DNA from: Cymodocea nodosa
Lineage: Eukaryota > Streptophyta > Magnoliopsida > Alismatales > Cymodoceaceae
Assembly (NCBI GenBank): GCA_036874045.1
Contig: CM072347.1
Coordinates: 2,234,501-2,298,500 of the forward strand
Length of the DNA: 64,000 bases
Direction of reading: 5' to 3'
Shown: one piece after another, positions 1 to 13,000 of the stretch
How positions within the stretch are numbered: position 1 is the first letter of the stretch
How the letters are laid out: each line of letters begins with the position of its first letter
Made by a program: the position numbers and the translations under genes
The notes under the pieces: model-generated
Told to the model about the DNA's origin: nothing
Seen by the model: only the letters and a program-made list of their open reading frames with translations
Database searches by the model: none

Positions 1-1054
1 TCTTTACCATATCCTTGTATTATACTATTATCTGTAAAAAACAACCCTAGTCATATTCATTTCTTACTCACGAAAATAAACTGGTAATAACAGAATGTGA
101 ATAAGGAGTAAAATTTTTGACGCTAGTTGTTATGTGCAATTTGTAAATATCATTTAAACTTTAAGTTATATTACAAGTTTGTTTTCTAGACATGAAATTA
201 AACATTGACACATGTTGACAATTTTTTTGATGTGTTAATTTTTTGACTTGTAGAAACAACATCAAAAACAATGTCGACATGATAATTTATTAACAAAAGG
301 TGATTTTCTTTGTCATATTTCCATCAACATGATTTTGATGTAACAAAATTTTACCAACACATGTTCATTTTTCAATTTACCAAGTATAGACATGAAATCA
401 TCATTGAATACCTTGTCTAAAACATGCTAGGGTAAGAATATTTTGGTTTTTTGGTCAACCCTTGCTCTACTTGGATAGTTAGACGCTAGTTATGAAAGTG
501 GCATTTGAGCCTAAGTTGGAATATTAAACATGACCATGGGCCTTAGATATTATTTTATTGTAGAATTATTCAATTATATTACCAAGAATCAGTAATCTAG
601 GACAAAAATAGTTTAACTATATTAAAATTGTCATTTATAATTTAATATTTAATTTATATTATAATTTAAATGGGGGTAAAGAAGGTGAAATGGGTATGAT
701 AAGACTTATCGATATCATACCTGTTAAAATGCATGTATAATTTTTTTAATCCGTGTTTTGTCCATTCAATAAATGGATAAATTTTTCATAACCATATCAT
801 CTTAAATACAGTGGATAATTGGTAGGACAACTGATCAATGGATAAAATTGACAGCCTTATCCAGCTATATGCCAGAAACCAATATTGGTTGACCTAAAGA
901 TGTTATCTCTAATAATTCTCTTTGATTCACTTTATCTTTGATTTCAACGTTGGTTGACTTAAACATATTATATGCTAGAAACTGGTACTGGTTGACCTAA
1001 ACATATTATTCAATATTGGTTTCCTTTGCGATTTACTGTATCTTTGATTTCTAG
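1..1054 (+). other. AT-rich intron sequence upstream of first visible VPS8 exon
   Basis: No coding segment is recognisable. The VPS8 exon at 1055 begins in the middle of the protein, so this stretch is most likely intron. Near its end two similar blocks occur about 100 bases apart (about 868-960 and 970-1054). Both contain 'ggttgacctaaa' and 'tatctttgattt', so the region just before the splice acceptor looks locally duplicated. Confidence 0.6.
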
Positions 1055-4000
1055 ATAATGCAATCATTGGTAGAGCATTACAAAAGAAAAGGATGGTTAC
1101 AGAGAGTGGAGCAATGTATTCTTCACATGGATATTTCTTCCTTGGATTTCAATCAGGTGGCTCTTTTAATCTGATTAAAGTAATACTGTGTGCATAATTA
1201 CATATTTCGCGTAAGATTGTTTTCACAATTACCAACACACTGATAAGCTATAAAATTGACAAATCACATAGGTGGTTAGATTATGTCGAGAACATGGGCT
1301 GTATGGTGCCCTGATATATCTTTTTAACCAAGGTTTGGATGATTACAAGACACCTTTAGAGGAGCTTTTGATGGTTGTGCAAAATCTTCAGAGAAAAGAG
1401 GCAGCTGCAATTGGGTATGCCAATTTCTTGTTTGCATCTGGTCATTGACGGGCATAAACAAGGGGAACAGTTTTATTTTCCCATCCTGAATTAACTTAAT
1501 TAGCAGTTGCTATGTTTTACACGTTTCCATTTCTTTATATATCTAGCTCAGTTTGCTTCCTATAGAAATTGATGAACTTTATAATTTTCCAAAATTTTTT
1601 AGTTTTCTAACAATGTTTTCTACCATTACTGGAGAATACTTATATGACAATATGTGCTTAGATTAATCATATTTTTTTAAACTAAAGCAGAAGTATCAAA
1701 ATTTAACTTGATCCTCAAATCAGAATTAAGCATGATACTCTTCAATACACATCTGTAAGACCCAGGAATCCATCAAAAACATGAAAATTGAGGCAAAACT
1801 CGGAAGTTATGTGGTTAAAAAATAAGAAATAAAGCTCTGGAACATCAATTTAGTTTTCCAATTTTTTGTTGTTGATTGACCAACAAATACATGTTAAAGC
1901 AAGTAATTTCTTGTCTCTCACAATTAATTCATTACTGTATATATATCTAAAATTATTTCCAAGGACAACATAAAACTAAAAATATAAGGTAGAAAATGCT
2001 TCACCAATGGGAATGAACGAAGAAATACTTTTGTTCTTCCAAGCTTGATAAAACTTGCGGAGGATGTAACCGAGCCCAAGCCAATTGGAATGTGGCTTCT
2101 TCTTCAGAATGCTAAGCCATGCCAAAATCTATTTGAGACAAACTTTCAATGTATGGTGCACTCTCCCAAATCTTCAAAGAAGCAAAACTAATCACACTAA
2201 ACCTACTAGCCATCTACAGGTTTGAGTGAACATTGAATCTCCTATAAGATTTAGTGGTCACCATCAAACTTCTCTACTTGATTGTTTTGCTGCCTAAGTG
2301 AAGTGGGTAAGATTATGATTCTTCATTTACTAATCCTTAATATTTTGGAAAAAGTGGAGACGTCATTCTCCAACTACAAAAGAGTTGGCAATTGACCAAG
2401 TCTAGTCACTCAGGCATTCAACTGTACAAGCATTAGGCAAACATGAACAACACCAAAAACATTGTTTAGGCAGTGGACATTCCCAAATAGAATGAAAACC
2501 ATAACATTTCAGCATCTGTTCAGTGCAAACAACGCAGAAACCTTGATAACTGCTTTCAAAACTTCCCTATACATCATGGGTGAATGACAGGAAACACAAC
2601 CAAAACAATCAGCACAAAAATCTTTAAGTTTTTCCATCAAGCTATTAAGATTGCCCAAAGGTTCTCTTGGGATGACAACTATTGGAAGAGGGGTTGAAGG
2701 GAGGTCTGGGGCATTGAAGCTCTGCTTAGGGCCCAATGGTGGCAGATATAGATATAGTTGAAGATGATAGTAGAAGAGGAGGCTAGAGGAGGATTGAACT
2801 AGTGTTGTTGGGGCTGGTAACTAGGCATTTTCTAGGCAGCATCCAGGTGCCCGGTAGACTTGGGGTGTATGATCTATGTACCTTTTATCTAGCTTAAAAA
2901 ATGTACTATTAGTATATATATATAAAGAGTCATAAACCATTTTAAGTATAAACAACAACTATAATAATTCGAGCCATACTCTCACTTTGTAGGGTTGACC
3001 ACATGAATATTTTTCTTTCATATATTTCTATCTATTGTCAAATTTTTAATCATATTACATGAATATGAATCTTTTCTTATAATTCCTAATCAAGTAGTTT
3101 TATGCCTTCCTTTATTTCTTTGAATTTCTTGGGGTTGACTATAGGAGTCTATCTATTGTCAAATTTTTAATTAAATTACATAAATATAAAATTTTTCTTA
3201 AAATTCCTAACCAAGTAGTTTTATGCCTTCCTTTATTTCTTTGAATTTTTGCATTAATCAATTCCTCTCTCTTGACTAGCATATTTTTTGGTCTCTTAAG
3301 AATGATCAAACCACCTAAATTGATTTTTCCTTATCTTCAATTGACGTAACTCCTACTTTATTCCTCATAAAATTGTTTTTTAGCTTATTTATTATGATAT
3401 CATCACTCATCTATTTAAGCATATGTATCTTAGCAATACTAACTTCTTAATGATCATACTTTATAGCATAACATTTGAGTCATAAAATATAATTCGGTGA
3501 GTAGTAGTTTTATAGAATTTCTTTTTAATTTTAAGGGTATCTTTCTATCACATAATACCCTAGAAGCATTTCTCCACTTTATTCAACCTACCTTAATCTT
3601 GTGAATAATAACCTCTATAATTTCAACAGTGCTACTTATTATAGATTCTAAATATTTGAGAGACTTATTTTTATGAATCTCATAGCTAAGTATATACTTC
3701 ATCATTATTTCTATTTTCATTAAACCTACATTTCATATATTTAATTTTTGATTTACTCAATGTAAATTCTTTGGACTTTAAAGTGTCTCTCTATAACTCT
3801 AATTTAAAATTAATTCTTGACGTATGAAAACTATGTGATCAACAAATAGCATACACCAAGGTATTTTTTCTCGAGTTTTCTTAATTGTTGCATTCATAAT
3901 CAAGATAAATAGAAATGAACTTAGAGAGGACCCTTGGTATAAACCTGTTTATTGGAAATTTATAAAAACATACAAGATGGAAACAGTTGCAAATTTGTCA

Positions 4001-7000
4001 AGACCTTATACCCAAGCATCTTGGGTGGAAAATGGAACCTATGTTCAGGATAGATTTGTCAAAGGCATTCCCAAAGTTCACTGTGCAAATTAGAGCTTGT
4101 TGATGTCAAATCAGGACATGATGGACACAATTGTAAAACTGCTTGTGAATCCTTGGCAAAACAAACTTTTAATGACAATTATTTATTTTCAAGAAAATTT
4201 TTGAAATCTTCATATCACCATTTGTTTTACTCCAAAATTCACCAGTCTTTATGCAAGCTTTAAAAGCTAATTGTATTGTTGGTGGCATATTCCTCTACGT
4301 TCATATGTTTTTTCTACTCTAAAGATAATTTCTTTGGTGCATTCAGTTCTTCCATTTGAGAAGTGGTCAAATTTCATGATTTTAATCAAAATATTATAGT
4401 AACTGTTAGTTTGGATGGTATATCATCTGTTGTAATTGGTTATTACACAGCTTACGTTTTGTATGTTTTGGACAGCTACAGGATGCTTATCTATCTCAAA
4501 TATTGTTTTCTTGGGCTTGCATTTCCTCCAGGTATGCATTGCAGGTCTTTGTTTGTATTTTGGTTTTCAGATTTGCATTACATTTTACATGATTTCTGAT
4601 AAAGGCATTGTGGCATTTGATAAGGGAAACTCAATGCATAAATCTCTCATAAAAATGATATGATATCTTGAGATGATCCATTTGTACACAAAATTACCTT
4701 CAACTGAAGAGATTGCTTTAGGATTCAAACCTGTGATGTTGAGGTCACTTCTTGGTGTTTGACACATTTTAAAATATTTCAATATTCAAGCAATCAATGA
4801 TGTGCTTTAGGAACTTAGTTTCTGGGGAGGAATTTCTAGGTTTTCATTATGAACTCTGAAATATCCACATATTGGTAGAATTTTAGTATGATGTTGCTCT
4901 GACTTAATCAAATTTACTGATTATCAGAGTGTAAGATTTATGATATTGTTTAAATAAAGGTGGTAAAGCTATTGCTTTATAAAGTGGACTATCAAAAGTC
5001 AACATATGTAAAAAGGTAATATAACAGCTATGTGAATGTTAAGGTGGTAAGTGATAATATTTCAAGTGATAATTTACGAGATTACCATCCAAAAAAGGAC
5101 AAGAGTTGCACCAATTGACGTAAGAGAAAATTGTCTCAAATGTTCATAGAATACGTACAGCTAAACTTGTAATGAAAGGAAATTTAGGTGAAATTAAAAG
5201 AGAGAGAATGATAAAAAATTACTTTGTTAGAAATTTTGAAAAAATCTAAAATCACAGGATCTGTTGGAAAAAATCTAGTAATAGATGGAAGAAAGGATCA
5301 TGTTGTTGACACCACATATTGAGATCAGGCATTGGTTGTTTTATTTAAATAAATGCATGAATTCATCTTTCTAGGCTTCATTGTTGATAAGAGCCTTATG
5401 GATGTTGCTTGCTCATTCAATTTTGATATTTTTTTGAGGAACATTTAATTTTTATATTGCTATAAAAGGGAACAACAAGCTGAGAGCTAGTGTATATATG
5501 CATATATATATATATGTGTGTGTGTGTGTAACCTTGTTGGTAACCAAAGGTTAATTCTCATTTTTTGTCTCTAATGAATTTTCTCAGTTTTCTAAATTGC
5601 AATCAACCTCTAGGCTATACATTATGGTTATGTAGAACTTCGAAATTTGGACCAAGTGCCATGTTTGAATGCTTTAGCTCATGTTATTATTTGGTAGATC
5701 TATGGGCAAATTCGACAGACCATTTTTTCTATGAAGTTACAAGTTTAAATTCTCTATAGAGAAGAGAATATTTCAAAAATTCATAATCACCATGTCTTAA
5801 TCCTGTTTTGTAGAGCCATTGACATGAATCATTCCTTCATCTATTGAATTAAGCTTTAGGATTGTCTTAATCTTTTTGTATTTCATCTTCTAATGCAATG
5901 CTAAGCCATACTCTATTTTTTCCAATTTCCATAAATGTTGATTTTTCTTCATTCACATAGGTGCACATAATGCTTTTATTTAACATGGACAGTCCATTTA
6001 ATTATTGTTCTCTATTACTGATTGGTGCTACTCCACATTATTTAGGAAGACCCTTCTTAACTATGGGACTTTTTGAAGGAATTATCTCACATGAATGTGC
6101 CAGAGATAAGAGTCACAAGACTATGGAAATGATCATAATGATACCATTAGGCTTTTTTCTGTTAAATCTGGTCTAATTATGTGATGCTTTTCAGTACTGA
6201 GCGAAGTTATATCTCCATTCCTGTGGATAAACGTGTGAATTCTTTAAGTTCTTGGAGTAAGCTTCTTGTGGGTGTGGAGCGTAGGATATCACACGTGATT
6301 GACTTTCCTTTTCTTCCTTATATTGTCTTCTAAGGAATTAATTTTGTGATATTCAAATCTTCATATTTTTCAACAAAACTGATTTTTAAGCTTCACCAAC
6401 TTGTTCCTTCTTGAAAAAAAGATATGCCCACTTGTCCATCTCTGTCGTCATGCAGAAAAAAGGAAAATGTGCCCAAGATGCTCGACACTCATCACTATTA
6501 CCTTTTTCCTTCCTAAATTTGGGAATGTACCAAGATTTCTCTAATTTCAAGGGATGGTAGATCTCAAATGAAACAATACCATTACCATCAAATTGAATTT
6601 TCATAACCCAAATGTAAAGAAGGATATGATATTCCTTGTTTTAAATATTCTGTTCTTTTTCTTCCAAGTTACCACCAACTCTCAAATGGCGTGGGGAGGA
6701 GCCTGCCTATTCTCATTAAGCATCTTTTAATTTGTGACAATGCTAGAACTTAAAATCCGGTGACAAAAGTTCTGGCAAAAAGTGGTTATCTCCACTCCCG
6801 TGAGGACACCTTAGAGCATTTAATGAATAGAAATTGCATTTGAGGTTGTGAGACATTATACCATCCATTGATTTATTGTAATTGTTTATTGCAGGACATG
6901 GAAGTATCTCTCTTTCTCGTCTGCCATCACTTCGGTTAGAGCTACTTCAGTTTCTTCTGGAGGATTCTAGAACATTAAATTCTGGAGTTACAAAAAAGTA

Positions 7001-10000
7001 TAGATCATCATGTGGGGCTTGTTTAAATATATTTTATCTAATATGGCTGGATATAGAGGCTACTTTAGAAGTTTTGAGATGTGCTTTCTTAAATGATGCA
7101 CGTACAAAGTCAGGCAACTTATCTGAAAATATGGATGAAAAGAGGGAAAACTCTTGTGTGAATTCGTCCAACCAAGTTTTGATTCAAAATTTTGTGAACA
7201 GTTTAATCCTTTGTTTTAATCTGGAGTCTAATGAGATTAGATTTTTTAACATGGATGGTGGATCACTAGAGGTTTGGCCTTCAGAAAAAGAAATTGGTTA
7301 TGTGTTTGAATTCATTGTATACTTCATTGCATGTAAGCAAGCAACAGTTTCAGGCGAGGTTTTAAAGCATATTCTGGAGTATTTGTCATCAAATGGCCAT
7401 TCAACAGAGGAGGCCAGTCAGAAAATTAAAGCTTGTCAAAAGGAGAAACAACTTATTGCACTCCTACAAGTGGTTCCAGAAGAAGAGTGGGATACATCTC
7501 AAGTGCTTGATCTTTGCCTCAAGGCCCAATACTACCAGGTATATTCAGCTAAAGTCAGTTTAGTGTTGAATAAGAAGCTGGTCTCAATTACAATATCTAT
7601 ACTTTATCTATTTATGAATAATCATTTGTTTTGGTCCAGTTATCCCTTGTGTATTTTTAATACTATTGATTTACAGGCTTGTGGTATTATCTACACAATC
7701 AGGAAGCAGTACATTAATGCTTTGGACAGTTATATGAAAGATTTGGATGAACCTGTGCATGCATTTGCTTTCATTCACAAGATGATGCCACAGTTGAAAG
7801 AAGCTGATCATTCTTCATTTCGTTCATCAGTAGTATCTCGACTTCCTGATCTGGTTAGGATAAGCAGGTAAATCTCAAGTTCTTTCTAATAATGTCAGCA
7901 TTTAGTTTCCCCTCATAAAGTTATATGTAAACAGTTCACATAAATCCTAGATATTACTAGTCTTTTACAGCTTTTCTATTTTGTGTTGTTATGTCAGAGA
8001 AGGCACCTTTTTCTTGGTTGTGGACCAACTAAGTGAAGAAAGCCAGCATACCCTTTCTTATTTTCAGCCCAATCCACAAGGCCTTTTCTTGTTCTTAAAG
8101 ACAATTATTGATATTCATTTGCAAGGGAAACTTGACTTTTCTGCACTGAAGCAGTATCATCATCCTTTTAGAGAAACAAAAGAAAACGAGTCTGATGATG
8201 TCAAAGTATATCTGGAAAGTCTATCAGATCTTCCGAAGATTTTGCGTCAAACTCCAATTCATGTTACTGATGAAGTGACTGAACTTTACCTTGAGGTCGG
8301 TAAAATTAAGAATTCAGGTGCAAATGTATAAAGCTTTACTTTAAAAGAGTCTACATGTGAAATTTTTAGGTAGAGCATTAATGGTGAATGCATATGCTTC
8401 TGAGTAACTGTATATATTGCTCTAAAAGATAAAGTTCAGTAAAAGTTCTTGTCACACACTGTGAATTTCATGCCACACATCGTATGTTGTATTGAGGGTG
8501 ATTGCTGGATTCTGCTTAGAGGTCAATATGATAAAGCCAACATTGCATACGTACTTCATTTCTTTTTTTTTTAATTGATTCCATAGTTTGGATTATTAAT
8601 TTATCATACCACAGTTATAATAGACAGAACAAATCCACGAGGATCATTTGTATTTAATCTCATTTTCACACATGGGAAGTTTTTCAATATTTGAATCCAT
8701 GATAATGGAACTTATGGTTAGTCAATTAGCTACAAACTTCTTCAGAAAAGTCCATCATTGAATTAGTTGGCCTACCTTGCTTGGATTTGGAGGAAACCAA
8801 TTGGAAATTATCTCTAATATTATTTGATATGTAGATTGTGATATGAATATTTTATCTAAATTTACACATGAACACTCATTTAATACTCTTGGCAAGGATA
8901 TAAGGTCTTAATTCAAAACACTCTATAATGACATTTATGCGTAATCTTGTACAATTTTGTGCAAAGTTGCCATCACATATTGACATTTAATGTTATGTGG
9001 CTTACACTTGTAGCACTTTGATTTTGATTCAGCGTTTCTCATTAATTGTGTAATAAACCTGTAAAGCTCATCCTAGGCACTGTTTTGTGTAGCTCCTGTG
9101 TCAGTATGAGCGTGGTTCTGTTCTTAAGTTCCTGGAGACTTTCGAAAATTACAGACTTGAGCATTGCTTGCGTCTTTGTCAAGATTATAAGATTACAGAT
9201 GCATCTGCCTTTTTGCTAGAAAGAGCAGGAGATGTGGCGGGTGCTTTTACAGTTGCAGTGGATGGTCTACATGAAAATTTTGACAGACTAGCTTCTTATG
9301 TTCAAAATTTACTCAGTAAGGCAACAGTGAGGAACATGATTGATGTTGAGCATGCTAATGCCATCATGCAAAGGAATGAGGTACCTGAGGGGTTCTTTCT
9401 AGCAACTAGACTTTTTTTTTTAGTATATTGTACTCGAATTTGTAGTGAATCACCTCTACTTTTTTCCAGTTCTTGATGGTAGATGAGGTGTTGCAAACCT
9501 TAATTGGTCTGTGCCGGCGAAATACCCATCGTTTAGACTCGCAGGAGTCAGAATCTCTTTGGCTTCGGTTGCTTGATACGTAAGTATAGGAATGATTCAC
9601 ATTTTTATCTTGGCAATGCCTTTGTAGTTTTGTATTTGATTTCAATTTTAATAGTTAAAGGATTGAACGTTGGATATTGAGGTGTTTTTCAGTGATTCCT
9701 TTGCTTTCTTGGATTTAAAATAATTAGTTTTTTGCATCATTTGAATTAAAATTTGAAGGAAAAAAATAAAATACATAGGAATTTAAGAAGTAGGTGGTGG
9801 ACTTTGAAAGATGAAAGCAAACATTATTTAAAGATAAGTTGTTAAAAAAAGAAATATGATAAAACTCTATGATCTACAAATTTTAGATCCATGTAATACA
9901 AGTTTGTTTACATAATATACACGTCAGTTAAATTAAATTTCATGAAGATTTTTTAAACCACTAAATTTCTTTGATCTACAAATTATATTATAGATCAATG

Positions 10001-13000
10001 TAATACAAATTTATTTACATAATATATATCCCATTTAAATTACATTTCATCAAAATTTTGTAAAAATGGTAAAAAATAAAAAACTCTTATATCTACTGAG
10101 TTTAGGTTAGATCCATGTAGTATAAGTCTATTTACACAATATATATGCCATTTAATTAACATAAAAATTCTGAAAATAAGTTCAAAAATCAATAAAAATA
10201 TAAAGAAGAGGTGAAACTGGTCAATGCATGCTAGTGTGTTGTGTTGCCTAATGAAAACATGTCAGTGGGGAAAAAACAACAATTTCCCTACATTCTCCAA
10301 CATCATGTGATTTTCCCCAATGTCTGTTGACATGATACAATGTGTCAACATTTCACTAACATTGGTCCTGTAAGAAAAAGATTGTCATGTTACAATGTCA
10401 TTTTGGTCAAATGAAAAACTGACATTTCATATTCCAGTTGATTGGTAGATGAGTTATGGCTTAGATGCTCTAAATCTGAAGAAAATTATCGTATTAATAT
10501 TGTCACAAACTGTCTTAACTTTTGGATGTAAGAAATTGAAGTTTATTTAACATCATTCATACCAAAAGGAGGAATAGTTTGAATACTCAAAGTTTGAATG
10601 GGTCTGTGCACTTGAAAAGTAGGGGAAAGGAAAGCCAAAAGTTCAAGGAAATTCACAGAAAATGGAAAGTAAAAGAAAACACTTTCTTGATGTTTGTGCT
10701 TGTTATGGAATTTAAAAGAATCTAAAATTTAGATGTTTGCTCATGTCTAAGAATTTGAAGAAAAATATAAAAAATTATTATGCATACTTATTAAGTATAA
10801 TGAAGTACAAAAATTAAAATAAAATTACATAAATACCAATAGAAGTGCATAAAGTTTAAATACAAAAAATTGAAAATAAATCACAAATATTGACCATATC
10901 ACATAGATATCATAATCTTTTCATGAGATTTATCTACTATTTCCCTTTTTCATTCCTAAGTTAATCCTTGCTCTATGCATAGATATCATCATTTCTTCAT
11001 GCATAAGGTTAAAATAAATATTATTGATAATGTCTAGGTGTAGGAGGTCTTGGCAGAAGGGGAGAAAAGGAGACTAGGTGTAGGTGGTTGTGGAGGTTAG
11101 GGAATGGTGACGAAACTTAATAGAAGAATGGATGGCTAGGGTGGGGGTAGGAAAGGAGATTGGTGGGAGGGGAGGTTGGGTGAAACGGGCATTGGAACTT
11201 TGTTGAAGCATGGATGGCTTGGGTGGAGGGATGGGGTGGGGGGTGCGTAAGGATGGGAGAGGAGGGGTTAGGTGGAATAGATGGTGGAACGAATAGCCTA
11301 GGCAAGGGGTCAAGTGCAAGAGGGGAAGTTGGGTGGAATGGATGGCCTTGGTAGGGGGCCAAGGGTAGGAGGGGAGGTTGGGTGGAATGGGTAGCATAAT
11401 GGATGACTTGGTTAGGGGGTCATGGTGGGAGGGGAGGTCAGGTAGAATAGATGGTATGGGTAGGGGGTTGAGTTGGGAGGGGAGGTTGGGTTATTGGGGG
11501 TGAGAGGAGAGGTTAGGCAGAAACTTTTTTTTTTTTTTTTATCCTCTAGGAGTATCTATAGAGGTAATAACATGCGAGTCTTAATGGACACTCAAAGGTA
11601 TACATCAGGAGTATCCAAGGAGGTGAAAGCTTGTAGGAGGCTTTGCTAAGCCCTAACATGATAGATTTCTTCAAGTATCGCGTACTTTGTCTTGCAGAGA
11701 TTTCTAACTAGTTGGGAATACCTTAAGTGGCCCCATCTACCAACTTAATTGAGATTATTGACTGAGGCAAGATCTACAATGTTGACATGTGAATTGGGTA
11801 AGTGGTGCACACCTACAGCTTACCAACGTTTGAGCAAAGCTAGCACTATTGTCCATACTTTGCTAAGCCCCAACATGATAGATTTCTTCAAGTATCGCGT
11901 AATTTGTCTCGCAGAGATTTTTAACTAGTTGGGGATACCTTAAGTGGCCTCATCTACCAACTCAGTTGAGATTACTGACTGAGGCAAGATCCCCAATGTT
12001 GACATGTGAATTGGGTAAGTGGTGCACACCTACAGCTTGCCAACGTTTGAGCAAAGCTAGCACTATTGTCCATAGGCACTGCACGAGAACTTCTAAGATG
12101 ATCACCCATCTTGGTTCTGCTCCCGTCCAAACACAGTTAACTCCAGAGTTCTTACAAGAGTGGGTGCTTGGTAATAGGTGTAAATGCACCTTGGGCGAGA
12201 AATTTGAGGACAAACGAGTGGAACTTGCAACTTACAAGAGGGGAGCTTCCTTGTCTTTTGCATAGGGAGAGGAGGAAAAGTTGGGGAAAGAAATTTTTTA
12301 TTCTTAGGAAAGTGGAGTAATTCAATTTCTTTTACTTTCTAAGTGCATAGACACTAAAATTTTTCTAGTCAAAGGAAATTTACCTTCCTTTCTTTCATTT
12401 TCTTGGTGTACAAACCCCACCTTAGAATAATAAGACTCTAAACTACACACATAATAGAGGGAGAAGATGAAGATCAGTTTGATTGGATTGGTTTTGCTTT
12501 TAAATATTATAATGTAGATTACAAAGATTCAAATTTTGACTGGTTGACAGAAAATGGGAAGCTAGTTCTTCATGAGGAAGGTGGTAGACTATATTTGAGA
12601 ATTTCTATGAAAATGAGCATTCATGTTGAAGAATAAATGAATGCTTTTGATTGTTTGCATGGAAGAACTCTAGGTATTGGTGACGGTAATGGTGTCAGGG
12701 ATGTTGCAGTAGGTTCAGATGATTCATAATCACTGGACAACAATGGAGGTGGTGTTGGTGGTAGTGGTGCAACAGAACTAGAAAATTATGAGTCAAAAGA
12801 TCTAATAAGGTTACTCACTATAAAGCTGGGATATGCACGTGCTATACAATATCAAGTTCATGAAGTTCAGCAATCATCAAACCATGAAACATTCTTGTAT
12901 CATTACATAAGGAATAATCACAACAGTACAGGAAATGACTCTCAAAGTATTCATAGTCATATTGGGAGAGGTATCTTCAACGATCTTAATGCTCTGAGTA

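Noticed and set aside
2509-2736. Minus-strand frame of 75 codons in a VPS8 intron
   Set aside because: It is cysteine-containing and somewhat protein-like, but there is no recognised family and no splice partners.
11074-11397. Proline/histidine-rich minus-strand frames
   Set aside because: They result from the G-rich minisatellite composition. There is no homology or start context.
11525-12191. A functional 5S rRNA gene
   Set aside because: The match is diverged throughout, single-copy here, and fused to a repeat body and poly(A), so it is not a working 5S gene.
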